DNA of 6,343 bases from an uncultured Streptococcus sp. (lineage in GTDB: Bacteria > Bacillota > Bacilli > Lactobacillales > Streptococcaceae). The first letter of the stretch is position 1, and each line of letters starts with the position of its first letter. This document shows positions 1 to 5,657 of this stretch, piece after piece. A model generated the notes under the pieces. It was not told the DNA's origin and made no database searches. It saw only the letters and a list, made by a program, of their open reading frames with translations. Both the position numbers and the translations under genes were made by a program. Location of the stretch: positions 1 to 6,343 of the forward strand of contig CAKPXD010000085.1 in NCBI GenBank assembly GCA_934201655.1, in the 5' to 3' direction.

Positions 1-855
1 CCCTGTCAAACCTGCATAGACCAAAGAAAAGGGATAGGCAAGCCATTTGAACTTCTCTTGCGTCAAACCTAATCGTAAGAGTGATTTTTTAAAAGCATTC
101 ATGAAAAATCCAACTTGCATTCCTGACAAAGCAAAAAGATGAATAATCCCTAGACTGGAATAGAGTTCGTTCATTTCCTCAAAATCTGTGTCCAAGTGCC
201 CTAATAAAAGACCTGTCATATAATTACGCATGGGGTCAGGAAAATTCCTTTTTATCCAGACAACTGCCTTTCTTCGCAAGCTGGATAGATTTTCTCCTAT
301 ATCCCAGCTGGATGCTTTCTTTAATTCGACAATTTCCGATATAGTTAAGGTCTGATAAATCCCCTGTGTTTTGAGATAGTTTCGATAATCAAATCCAGCA
401 AAATTATTTGCTCCTTGAGGAATAGCTAGCTTTCCTTTTACTACTATCTCATGCAGTTCAGATAACTCTTTAAACCTTTTCTTTTCAGCCTCTGACTGGA
501 ATTTATAATAGACCTGAAAGAGTCTGCCATCAGCCTTCCCACGAAAGGATAAACTATCTCCATTGACCTTGATAGTATCAGGCAAGATTCGTACCGTATT
601 AACTGAATCAACAAGATGTTGACTCGCTTCTTCTTGTTGCCATTTTTGAAATATAAACCAGCTTCCAAAAAGACCACAAACAAAGAGAACCTTGACCACA
701 GTCTTCCATGGAAATTGAAAAAAGAGGCAGAGCAGTAAAAAGACAAAGCCCAAAAGTGCTAAAAAGCTTGCTGAAAAGATAGCATAGTAGAGCCATAATA
801 AAAGAAAACTGAGATAGATTTTTGGGATGGGAAATCGACTAATCCACTGTGACAT
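1..855 (-). CDS. comEC: ComEC/Rec2-family DNA uptake channel, N-terminal part (gene runs off left edge)
   Basis: This is the N-terminal 285 codons of ComEC (called CelB in pneumococcus), the polytopic membrane protein that carries single-stranded DNA into the cytoplasm during transformation. The frame is open from the ATG at 855-853 to the left edge with no stop. Hydrophobic segments lie at about residues 11-47 and 52-70, followed by a soluble DUF4131-type stretch (about 85-175) with the family motif FDYRNYLKTQGI at 155-166. The competence domain begins near residue 205 and contains HLFALSGMQV at 239-248, matching the conserved HLxAxSGxxV-like motif of ComEC. The start codon lies inside the end of comEA (17 nt overlap). 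Only a poor purine stretch lies ahead of it, too close to the ATG to be a normal RBS, so translation is probably coupled to comEA (inference). The metallo-beta-lactamase-like C-terminal domain seen in many ComEC proteins would lie outside the window. Confidence 0.95.
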   Translation of the reverse strand, partial: MSQWISRFPIPKIYLSFLLLWLYYAIFSASFLALLGFVFLLLCLFFQFPWKTVVKVLFVCGLFGSWFIFQKWQQEEASQHLVDSVNTVRILPDTIKVNGDSLSFRGKADGRLFQVYYKFQSEAEKKRFKELSELHEIVVKGKLAIPQGANNFAGFDYRNYLKTQGIYQTLTISEIVELKKASSWDIGENLSSLRRKAVVWIKRNFPDPMRNYMTGLLLGHLDTDFEEMNELYSSLGIIHLFALSGMQVGFFMNAFKKSLLRLGLTQEKFKWLAYPFSLVYAGLTG

Positions 856-1480
856 ACTCTTTTAACTTTTCTATCGTTTTTGCACCAATACCAGAAACCT
901 TTTTTAGCTCATCAACTGACTTAAACTTACCGTTGGACTCACGATGGTCGATGATATCCTGAGCACGTTTGGCTCCCAACCCCTTGACTTGTTTCAGCTC
1001 CTCTAAACTGGCTTTATTAAGATTGACTTTCTTATTTTCTTTGGTGTTGGAAGCATTTGAATGCGCCTCTTGACTGGTAGCTTCTTCCTTAGTCGGAACA
1101 TAAACTAGTGCTTCATCACTAATTCTCTGGGCAAGATTGATAGACTTACTATCTGCATTATCTGTTAATCCACCAGCTTTTTGAACAGCATCGTTGATAC
1201 GACTTCCAACTGGCAAATCATAAATTCCAGGTGATTTGACCGCACCTTTTACATCAACAGTAATCAGATCTTGCTCCACCACTTCTTCATTCTGATTTTT
1301 ATCTTCCTTTTCCTCCGTCGAGTCCTTTGTAACAGTTGTAACTTCTGTTTGCAAATTGCTTTCCTTAGCCGGTGTTTGAGCGACTGGCTTTAGGATGAAA
1401 AATCCACCTAAGACCATGCCCAAAATAGCACAGATAACAATGATTTTATATTCTTTGATTTTCTCAATAACTTCTTCCAT
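839..1480 (-). CDS. comEA: ComEA competence protein, membrane-anchored double-stranded DNA receptor
   Basis: ComEA (CelA in pneumococcus) binds incoming double-stranded DNA at the outer face of the membrane and passes it to the ComEC channel. The 213-residue protein has a single N-terminal membrane anchor at about 12-30. A polar, acidic, probably flexible linker rich in E, K, T and N follows (about 35-70). Next is an SLBB-type domain (about 72-128, with VKGAVKSPGIY at 77-87), a second polar linker (about 131-150) and a C-terminal helix-hairpin-helix DNA-binding domain (about 152-210) with the paired hairpins KGLGAKRA and SGIGAKTI. The length is normal for streptococcal ComEA. The start is supported by AGAGAGGAGA at 1494-1485, whose AGGAG core ends 5 nt before the ATG. 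The gene is first in the comEA-comEC operon and sits directly behind a late-competence box, so expression should be restricted to competent cells (inference from the known SigX regulon). Confidence 0.97.
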   Translation of the reverse strand: MEEVIEKIKEYKIIVICAILGMVLGGFFILKPVAQTPAKESNLQTEVTTVTKDSTEEKEDKNQNEEVVEQDLITVDVKGAVKSPGIYDLPVGSRINDAVQKAGGLTDNADSKSINLAQRISDEALVYVPTKEEATSQEAHSNASNTKENKKVNLNKASLEELKQVKGLGAKRAQDIIDHRESNGKFKSVDELKKVSGIGAKTIEKLKEYVTVD

Positions 1481-1499
1481 AATTTCTCCTCTCTTATCT

Positions 1500-1507
1500 T
1501 ATTCGTA
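1500..1507 (-). promoter_or_regulatory. Late-competence combox (cin-box), SigX/ComX promoter element for comEA-comEC
   Basis: Read on the minus strand, these eight bases are TACGAATA, an exact match to the streptococcal cin-box/combox that acts as the -10 element for the alternative sigma factor SigX (ComX). It ends 19 nt before the comEA start codon, leaving room for a very short leader that carries the AGGAG ribosome binding site. The sequence just upstream is T-rich (TTTTTTCTTTCTCT), as is common at late-competence promoters. I see no convincing sigma-A promoter in the gap, which fits tight competence control. Confidence 0.92.
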
Positions 1508-1510
1508 AGA

Positions 1511-1544
1511 GAAAGAAAAAACAGCTGAAAAATCTTTTCAACTG
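1511..1544 (-). terminator. Leftward intrinsic terminator directly upstream of the comEA combox
   Basis: On the minus strand the arms CAGTTGAAAA (1544-1535) and TTTTCAGCTG (1531-1522) form a 10-bp stem with one G-U wobble and a 3-base loop, followed by TTTTTTCTTTC. On the plus strand the wobble becomes a C-A mismatch and no T run follows, so the element points left. No intact leftward gene lies between it and ald, so it appears orphaned. It would insulate comEA from read-through, and its T tract doubles as the T-rich stretch before the combox. Confidence 0.8.
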
Positions 1545-1545
1545 C

Positions 1546-1602
1546 TTACTTATTTGCAAAATAATCTTCCTTTTTCAAGACATATCTTAAGTAGAGAAAT
1601 AA
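1546..1602 (-). pseudogene. Possible C-terminal remnant of a lost gene between comEA and ald
   Basis: A leftward reading frame is open for 48 codons (1692 down to a TAA at 1548-1546) and ends 1 nt before the stem of the orphan terminator. Its last 18 residues, LFLYLRYVLKKEDYFANK, read like a plausible protein C-terminus. The frame has no ATG or RBS, and its upstream part is occupied by the ald promoter and leader. From memory, pneumococcal genomes carry a GNAT-type acetyltransferase gene at this place, and this could be its tail after a deletion; I could not verify that. The alternative is a chance open frame in AT-rich spacer. Confidence 0.27.
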
Positions 1603-1609
1603 GTTTTTC

Positions 1610-1638
1610 TTGCAATTTATAGCGGTTTTATATAAAAT
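1610..1638 (+). promoter_or_regulatory. Sigma-A promoter of ald
   Basis: TTGCAA (1610-1615) and TAAAAT (1633-1638) are separated by exactly 17 bp, each close to the vegetative consensus. Transcription would start near 1644-1646, giving a leader of about 75 nt before the ald start codon. Confidence 0.7.
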
Positions 1639-1643
1639 AAGAA

Positions 1644-1677
1644 CATCACAAGAAATGACTGGGTTCTTCCTGTGATG
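1644..1677 (+). other. Hairpin at the 5' end of the ald mRNA leader
   Basis: CATCACA (1644-1650) pairs perfectly with TGTGATG (1671-1677). The stem continues with AGAA (1651-1654) against TTCT (1664-1667) after a small bulge, leaving a loop of about 9 bases. No T run follows (the next bases are ATTTCG), so it is not a typical intrinsic terminator. With the predicted start site it would lie at the very 5' end of the transcript, where such structures often protect mRNA from decay or bind a regulator; either role is inference. It does not resemble any riboswitch class I know. Confidence 0.5.
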
Positions 1678-1705
1678 ATTTCGTATAAGAACCTAGATGT
1701 TAAAT

Positions 1706-1711
1706 AAGGAG
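1706..1711 (+). promoter_or_regulatory. Ribosome binding site that fixes the ald start at 1721
   Basis: AAGGAG lies 9 nt before the ATG at 1721. An in-frame ATG at 1697 would add eight residues, but it has no Shine-Dalgarno sequence and would place this AAGGAG inside the coding region. Alanine dehydrogenases start with M-x-(I/V)-GIP, as the protein from 1721 does. Confidence 0.9.
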
Positions 1712-1720
1712 CTAATCTCT

Positions 1721-2833
1721 ATGTTAATTGGAATTCCAAAGGAAATTAAAAATAATGAAAATCGTGTTGCTTTGACACCTGCTGGCGTACAAAGTCTTGT
1801 TGGTCGTGGTCACCGAGTCCTCATTGAAACAAATGCGGGACTTGGATCTGGTTTTGCTGATGCTGACTATGAAAAGCAAGGAGCTGAGATTGTCGCAACT
1901 GCTGCTGAAGCCTGGGCTGCAGAGTTAGTTGTTAAAGTCAAGGAACCCCTTGCTAGTGAGTACCAGTTCTTGCGTGACGATTTACTTCTCTTCACCTACT
2001 TGCACATGGCAGCAGCCCCAGAATTAGCGGATGCTATGCTTGCAGCGAAAACAACTGGTGTTGCTTATGAAACTGTACGCAATACTGAAGGTCAACTTCC
2101 TCTATTGGTTCCAATGAGTGAGGTTGCAGGTCGTATGGCTGTCCAAATCGGAGCTCACTTCTTGACGAAACAAGCTGGTGGTTCTGGAGTTCTTTTAGGT
2201 GGTGTCCCAGGTGTACCAAAAGGAAAAGTAACCATTATCGGTGGTGGTGTCGTTGGTACACACGCAGCACGTATCGCTCTTGGTTTAGGTGCTCAAGTAA
2301 CTATTCTAGATATCAGTGCTAAACGTCTCTCTGAACTTGAAGATGTCTTTGGTCACCAAATCCAAACACTCATGTCTAACCCATTTAATATCGAAGCAAG
2401 TGTGCGTGAAGCAGACGTTGTTATCGGTGCAGTATTGATTCCTGGTGCCAAAGCTCCAAAATTAGTGACAGATGACATGGTTCAACAAATGCGTCCTGGT
2501 TCTGTCATCGTAGACGTTGCTGTAGACCAAGGTGGTGTTATTGCAACTGCTGACCGTGTGACAACCCATGATGAGCCTGTCTATGAGAAACACGGTGTCC
2601 TCCACTATGCAGTTGCTAACATTCCTGGAGCCGTTGCTCGTACTTCTACTATCGCCCTTACAAATGTGACCCTTCCTTATATCGAAGCCTTGGCAGGAAA
2701 AGGATTTAAGAAAGCAATCCTTGAAGACGCAGGCTTGTTTGAAGGTGTAACAACTTATCAAGGTCAACTCACAAGTCAACCAGTTGCTGAAGGTTTAGAA
2801 CGTGACTTCACACCTATCAGTGAACTTGTTTAA
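1721..2833 (+). CDS. ald: Alanine dehydrogenase (NAD-dependent), apparently intact
   Basis: Ald interconverts L-alanine and pyruvate plus ammonia using NAD+/NADH in the cytoplasm, linking amino acid catabolism to central carbon metabolism. The 370-residue protein is full length for the family and aligns from MLIGIPKE to its C-terminus. Residues matching the characterised active site of the M. tuberculosis enzyme are present: R15, K74, H95 and D269 (R15, K75, H96 and D270 there). The Rossmann NAD site is GGGVVG at 174-179, with the ribose-binding aspartate D197 in LDIS. Family blocks MSEVAGR (132-138), LGGVPGV (159-165) and PGAKAPKL (241-248) are intact. The gene stands alone on the plus strand between two leftward blocks, with its own promoter and terminator. 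From memory, ald is frameshifted in several pneumococcal genomes; no frameshift or internal stop is present here. Confidence 0.97.
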   Translation: MLIGIPKEIKNNENRVALTPAGVQSLVGRGHRVLIETNAGLGSGFADADYEKQGAEIVATAAEAWAAELVVKVKEPLASEYQFLRDDLLLFTYLHMAAAPELADAMLAAKTTGVAYETVRNTEGQLPLLVPMSEVAGRMAVQIGAHFLTKQAGGSGVLLGGVPGVPKGKVTIIGGGVVGTHAARIALGLGAQVTILDISAKRLSELEDVFGHQIQTLMSNPFNIEASVREADVVIGAVLIPGAKAPKLVTDDMVQQMRPGSVIVDVAVDQGGVIATADRVTTHDEPVYEKHGVLHYAVANIPGAVARTSTIALTNVTLPYIEALAGKGFKKAILEDAGLFEGVTTYQGQLTSQPVAEGLERDFTPISELV

Positions 2834-2843
2834 TAAGAAATTC

Positions 2844-2879
2844 AAAAAAATTAAGAGCAGTTTTTCAACTGCTCTTTTT
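2844..2879. terminator. Bidirectional intrinsic terminator between convergent ald and phoH
   Basis: A perfect 10-bp stem, AAGAGCAGTT (2853-2862) with AACTGCTCTT (2867-2876), closes a 4-base TTTC loop. On the plus strand it runs into TTTC TTTATT; on the minus strand it runs into AATTTTTTTG. It begins 20 nt after the ald stop and ends 5 nt from the phoH stop, so one hairpin can end both transcripts. Confidence 0.93.
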
Positions 2880-2881
2880 CT

Positions 2882-3868
2882 TTATTCTGTTTCTTCATGA
2901 TTTTCTTCAGCTTTGACAGGTCGAGGTTCATAGGCTCTGATAATCTGAGCAACGACTGGATGGCGAACCACATCCTTGGCTGAAAAATGAACGAAGTCAA
3001 TCTGGTGAATGTTCTTAAGTTTTTCCTGGGCATCAATCAGACCTGACTTAACATTACGCGGCAGGTCAATCTGGCTAATATCGCCATTGACAATCATTTT
3101 TGAATTGAATCCAAGACGTGTCAAGAACATCTTCATCTGCATGATGGTTGTATTTTGGGCTTCATCCAAAATGACAAAGGCATCATCCAAAGTACGTCCA
3201 CGCATGTAGGCCAAAGGCGCAATCTCAATAATTTCTCGCTCCATGAGACGAGTTGTTTGGTCTTTCCCTAAGATCTGATATAAAGCATCATAGACTGGTC
3301 GAAGATAAGGGTCTACTTTTTCTTTCAAATCACCAGGTAGAAATCCTAGGCTTTCTCCTGCTTCTACTGCTGGACGAGTCAGGATAATACGCTTGACTTG
3401 GCCACGTTTGAGAGCTGTAACAGCCAAGGTCACTGCGAGGAAAGTTTTTCCTGTACCTGCTGGACCAATTCCAAAGGTCACATCATGGTTCTTAACACTA
3501 TCTACATAAAGTTTTTGACCTAGTGTCTTTACACGTATCGGCTTACCAGTATTGTCTTTGATAATCTCTTCTTCATAGAGGGCAACAAACTTATCGATTT
3601 CATTGTTTCTAACCATATTGATGGCTGTCACCACATCCGGAGTTCCTACTGTCATACCACGATTGACCAAGACCATCAAGGCTTGAATTACTTGCCGTGC
3701 TTCTTCACAAGAAGACTCCTCTCCCAAGACTTGTACAATCTCTGTACGAGCATGGATGATAACATCTAACTCATCCTCCATCAAGCGAAGATGGCGTTCA
3801 TTGGAACCAAAAAGATGAAACAGGTCATCTGGATGACTTAACTGAATGTCTATTGAATGTTCCTTCAA
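2882..3868 (-). CDS. phoH: PhoH family P-loop ATPase (YbeZ/PhoH type)
   Basis: This is a 328-residue PhoH-like protein, a cytoplasmic P-loop ATPase related to the helicase superfamily. Such proteins are linked to RNA metabolism and ribosome maturation, often with YbeY, but the exact activity in streptococci is not settled. The ATPase core is clear: Walker A GPAGTGKT at 135-142, Walker B VILDEAQ at 232-238, the TRPAVEAGE block at 164-172, and NGDISQIDLP at 261-270 with the sensor-like asparagine and aspartate. The N-terminal 110 residues are the usual variable region. The C-terminus after about residue 313 is charged and probably disordered (PRPVKAEENHEETE). The start codon is TTG, chosen because of a well-spaced RBS (3877-3883) and family-like length. 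The gene is leftward with its own promoter, separate from the yozE block, and converges on ald. Confidence 0.96.
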   Translation of the reverse strand: MKEHSIDIQLSHPDDLFHLFGSNERHLRLMEDELDVIIHARTEIVQVLGEESSCEEARQVIQALMVLVNRGMTVGTPDVVTAINMVRNNEIDKFVALYEEEIIKDNTGKPIRVKTLGQKLYVDSVKNHDVTFGIGPAGTGKTFLAVTLAVTALKRGQVKRIILTRPAVEAGESLGFLPGDLKEKVDPYLRPVYDALYQILGKDQTTRLMEREIIEIAPLAYMRGRTLDDAFVILDEAQNTTIMQMKMFLTRLGFNSKMIVNGDISQIDLPRNVKSGLIDAQEKLKNIHQIDFVHFSAKDVVRHPVVAQIIRAYEPRPVKAEENHEETE

Positions 3869-3876
3869 ATAAAGAA

Positions 3877-3883
3877 CCTCTCT
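3877..3883 (-). promoter_or_regulatory. Ribosome binding site supporting a TTG start for phoH
   Basis: On the minus strand AGAGAGG lies 8 nt before the TTG at 3868-3866, and no ATG or GTG in frame is equally well placed. The rare TTG start may lower translation (inference). Confidence 0.7.
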
Positions 3884-3902
3884 AACTCTTTAATTTCTTT
3901 TT

Positions 3903-3931
3903 ATTATAGCAAAGGCATTTAGAAATTGCTA
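3903..3931 (-). promoter_or_regulatory. Extended -10 promoter of phoH
   Basis: Read leftward, TGCTATAAT (3911-3903) is a perfect extended -10 element. At 17-bp spacing the -35 region is TAGCAA (3931-3926), a poor match, which extended -10 promoters tolerate. The start site would be near 3896, giving a leader of roughly 28 nt that includes the phoH RBS. This makes phoH independent of read-through from yozE. Confidence 0.75.
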
Positions 3932-3932
3932 T
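3906..3932. repeat. Inverted repeat spanning the phoH promoter (possible operator)
   Basis: ATAGCAA (3906-3912) and TTGCTAT (3926-3932) are perfect 7-bp inverted copies separated by 13 bp, with centres 20 bp apart, about two helical turns. One arm overlaps the -10 and the other sits on the -35 position, as an operator would. In RNA it could form a 7-bp hairpin after yozE, but the bases that follow (AATAAAAAG, leftward) are not T-rich, so it is a poor terminator. Confidence 0.4.
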
Positions 3933-3952
3933 CCCTAACACCTATGGTATCT

Positions 3953-4168
3953 TTAATGTTCTAAATATTCTTGCCAGATACGATCGAAGTCTCCCATATT
4001 AAAGGAAAAACTAGCATGTTCTTCTAAAAATCGACTGACTTGATCAAAATCATCCGTGTGTTTTGGGAAAGCTGATTCCTCAAAGGCAAGATCCGCTAAA
4101 ATTGCTTTGGGACTATTACTTTTAGGATTACGCTCTGTCATAAGCCAAGTATAAAATGATTTTCGCAT
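3953..4168 (-). CDS. YozE-like small protein (YozE_SAM_like / UPF0346 family)
   Basis: The product is a 71-residue acidic protein of the YozE family, small helical proteins with a SAM-like fold found across Firmicutes; their molecular function is not known. The family layout is visible: [15 protein letters not shown] near the N-terminus, a central segment with [21 protein letters not shown] (residues 28-48), and a C-terminal [12 protein letters not shown]. The length equals that of other members. The ATG is preceded by AGGGAGG only 3 nt away, tighter than usual, but the family N-terminus supports this start. Eight bases separate it from the cvfB stop codon and the RBS lies in that gap, so it is co-transcribed with cvfB and probably coupled to its translation. 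No signal peptide or membrane segment is present. Confidence 0.88.
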   Translation of the reverse strand: MRKSFYTWLMTERNPKSNSPKAILADLAFEESAFPKHTDDFDQVSRFLEEHASFSFNMGDFDRIWQEYLEH

Positions 4169-4176
4169 AAGCCTCC

Positions 4177-5031
4177 CTAAATTAACTCAGTACCAAACTG
4201 GTCTTGTTTAATCTTTCCAGCTTTCATTAAACCACCAAGCGCTTTTTTAAATTGACCTTTAGAAATACCAAAAGTAGCCTTGATATCATCTGGTGATGAT
4301 TTGTCATTTAAGGTCATGAAGCCACCATTGCTTTCCAAGTAAGTCAGAATCATTTGTGCATCATTTTCTAACATCTCAAAAGAGCGAGGTTTTAGTGACA
4401 GATTAAGTGTTCGGTCAACTTCACGGAAACCAATTACACGCGCATCTAACACTTGCCCCAAACGTGGTTCTGCATAGCGCTCACTTGGATGGATAAATCC
4501 AAGCATGTTGTTTTCTGGTAGATAGACAAAAGTTCCTGATAACTTAAGACGATAAACGATTGCTGGCCAGTTTTGATTTTGCATGTTGTTGTATGCTGGA
4601 CGTGCCAAACGTTGGAAGTCTTCCTGATAAGCCAAAACTCCCCAGATACGGTCTTTCTTGTCTACTTCTAGACGAACATAAAGTTTATCGCCCTTCTTAG
4701 GCCAGAGCTCTTTCAGTTCAGGCAGGATATCAAGTGACACAACGATTTCCTTGTCAGGAAGCCCTGTATCAACAAAAACACCCAAATCCTTACGAACCTC
4801 TGTTACTGTACCCCAACCAAATTGATCCTGAGTTGCAGTCACTTCTTGAGTTGTCAAGCGAAGTTTTTGCTTCATGTCCGTGTAGGCAAAACCTTTAACA
4901 GTATCACCAACTGTATGCTGACCTTCTTCCTTAGCAAGAGCGTATGTTTGACCATCCTTTTGAACAAAGTAAAAACGGTCATTTTCATCGATGATAAGTC
5001 CAACGATAAAACTTGCAAGATTTGTATTCAT
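4177..5031 (-). CDS. cvfB: CvfB-type S1 domain RNA-binding virulence regulator
   Basis: The 284-residue protein belongs to the CvfB/YitL family: cytoplasmic RNA-binding proteins with three S1-type beta-barrels and a winged helix, first described as affecting virulence gene expression in Staphylococcus aureus. A pneumococcal member has, to my recollection, a known structure with this layout. Here S1-like segments lie at about 1-62, 68-135 ([19 protein letters not shown]) and 155-213 (third barrel, with MLGFIHPSE at 176-184). A winged helix occupies about 218-284 and ends in [14 protein letters not shown] chose the ATG at 5031: AAGGA lies 3 nt upstream and the protein begins [12 protein letters not shown] as expected. 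A longer in-frame start at 5070 would begin inside the preceding hairpin and lacks an RBS. The gene follows frr after a 60-nt gap and is followed closely by the yozE-like gene. Confidence 0.93.
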   Translation of the reverse strand: MNTNLASFIVGLIIDENDRFYFVQKDGQTYALAKEEGQHTVGDTVKGFAYTDMKQKLRLTTQEVTATQDQFGWGTVTEVRKDLGVFVDTGLPDKEIVVSLDILPELKELWPKKGDKLYVRLEVDKKDRIWGVLAYQEDFQRLARPAYNNMQNQNWPAIVYRLKLSGTFVYLPENNMLGFIHPSERYAEPRLGQVLDARVIGFREVDRTLNLSLKPRSFEMLENDAQMILTYLESNGGFMTLNDKSSPDDIKATFGISKGQFKKALGGLMKAGKIKQDQFGTELI

Positions 5032-5048
5032 GTTTCCTTCTTTCGAAT

Positions 5049-5079
5049 AAAACTCAGCCAGCAATGCCAACTGAGTTTT
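5049..5079 (-). terminator. Hairpin, probable partial terminator between frr and cvfB
   Basis: On the minus strand AAAACTCAG and CTGAGTTTT form a perfect 9-bp outer stem. The inner TTGGC / GCTGG pairs complete 14 bp with three G-U wobbles and an ATT loop. On the plus strand the three wobbles become A-C mismatches, so the structure belongs to leftward RNA. The bases after it are only ATTCG beyond the stem's own T run, so termination may be incomplete, letting some transcription reach cvfB and yozE. The cvfB RBS begins about 10 nt past the stem. Confidence 0.62.
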
Positions 5080-5091
5080 TCTGTTTATTTC

Positions 5092-5649
5092 TTAGACTTC
5101 CAAGATTTCTTTTTCTTTATTGGCAGTCATGTCGTCGATGTGTTTAACAGCATCGTCTGTCGCTTTTTGAATATCTTTTTCAAGAGTCTTCAATTCATCT
5201 TCAGTGATTTCTTTAGCTTTTTCTTGTTTCTTAGCTTCATCCATAGCGTCACGACGGATATTACGGATCGCTACTTTAGCATTTTCACCAACTTTTTTCA
5301 CTTCTTTAGCGAGGTCACGACGAGTTTCTTCTGTAAGAGCTGGGATTACCAAGCGAATAACAGAACCATCGTTAGCTGGTGTAATACCAAGATCTGAAGC
5401 GTTTAAAGCACGCTCGATATCCTTCAATGAAGATTTATCAAATGGTGTTACCAACAAGACACGCGCTTCAGGAATTGTGATAGAAGCAATTTGGTTAAGA
5501 GGTGTTTCGACACCATAGTATTCAACAGTAATACGGTCAAGCAAGCTAGCGTTAGCACGACCTGCACGGATACCACCAAATTCACGAGCAAGTGAGTGGT
5601 GAGATTGAGTCATTCTCTCTTTAGCTTTTTCTACAATTGCATTAGCCAT
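5092..5649 (-). CDS. frr: Ribosome recycling factor
   Basis: Frr works with EF-G to split the post-termination ribosome into subunits and release mRNA and tRNA; it is generally essential. The 185-residue protein is full length. Domain I (the three-helix bundle) comprises about residues 1-30 and 105-185, and domain II (the beta/alpha insertion) about 31-104. Diagnostic features are [14 protein letters not shown] at 25-38 in the first hinge region and [13 protein letters not shown] at 128-140. The latter contains R129 and R132, matching arginines important for ribosome binding in the E. coli protein. The ATG at 5649 is preceded by AAGGAA about 11 nt upstream, which overlaps the end of pyrH. Only 8 nt separate the genes, the pyrH-frr pairing typical of many bacteria, so they are co-transcribed. 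The hairpin at 5049-5079 lies just downstream. Confidence 0.98.
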   Translation of the reverse strand: MANAIVEKAKERMTQSHHSLAREFGGIRAGRANASLLDRITVEYYGVETPLNQIASITIPEARVLLVTPFDKSSLKDIERALNASDLGITPANDGSVIRLVIPALTEETRRDLAKEVKKVGENAKVAIRNIRRDAMDEAKKQEKAKEITEDELKTLEKDIQKATDDAVKHIDDMTANKEKEILEV

Positions 5650-5657
5650 AATTTTTT

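Noticed and set aside
444..796. Two minus-strand open frames of 100 and 62 codons that begin with ATG
   Set aside because: Both are out of frame with comEC, whose frame is open throughout and matches the ComEC family; they show no RBS and no family features.
1697..1720. An upstream in-frame ATG adding eight residues to Ald
   Set aside because: It has no Shine-Dalgarno sequence, whereas the ATG at 1721 has AAGGAG at good spacing and gives the standard family N-terminus.
1481..1720. BOX, RUP or insertion sequence remnants in the comEA-ald gap
   Set aside because: No recognisable BOX or RUP sequence, target duplication or terminal inverted repeat was seen; the hairpins present are explained as a terminator and a leader structure.
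2462..2779. A minus-strand open frame of 105 codons opposite ald
   Set aside because: It is antisense to the conserved NAD-binding and C-terminal part of Ald, with no promoter, RBS or recognisable protein features.
3905..3932. The dyad after yozE as an intrinsic terminator
   Set aside because: The stem is only 7 bp with a 13-base loop and is followed leftward by AATAAAAAG, not a T run; the TATAAT inside it is better explained as the phoH promoter.
5032..5070. A longer cvfB starting at an upstream ATG (MALLAEFYSKEGN extension)
   Set aside because: That start falls within the terminator-like hairpin, has no RBS, and the extension does not look like the family N-terminus.
4822..5397. A plus-strand open frame of 191 codons crossing the cvfB-frr junction
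   Set aside because: It is antisense to two clearly conserved genes, has a low-complexity F/S-rich translation with no recognisable domain, and no RBS or promoter of its own.
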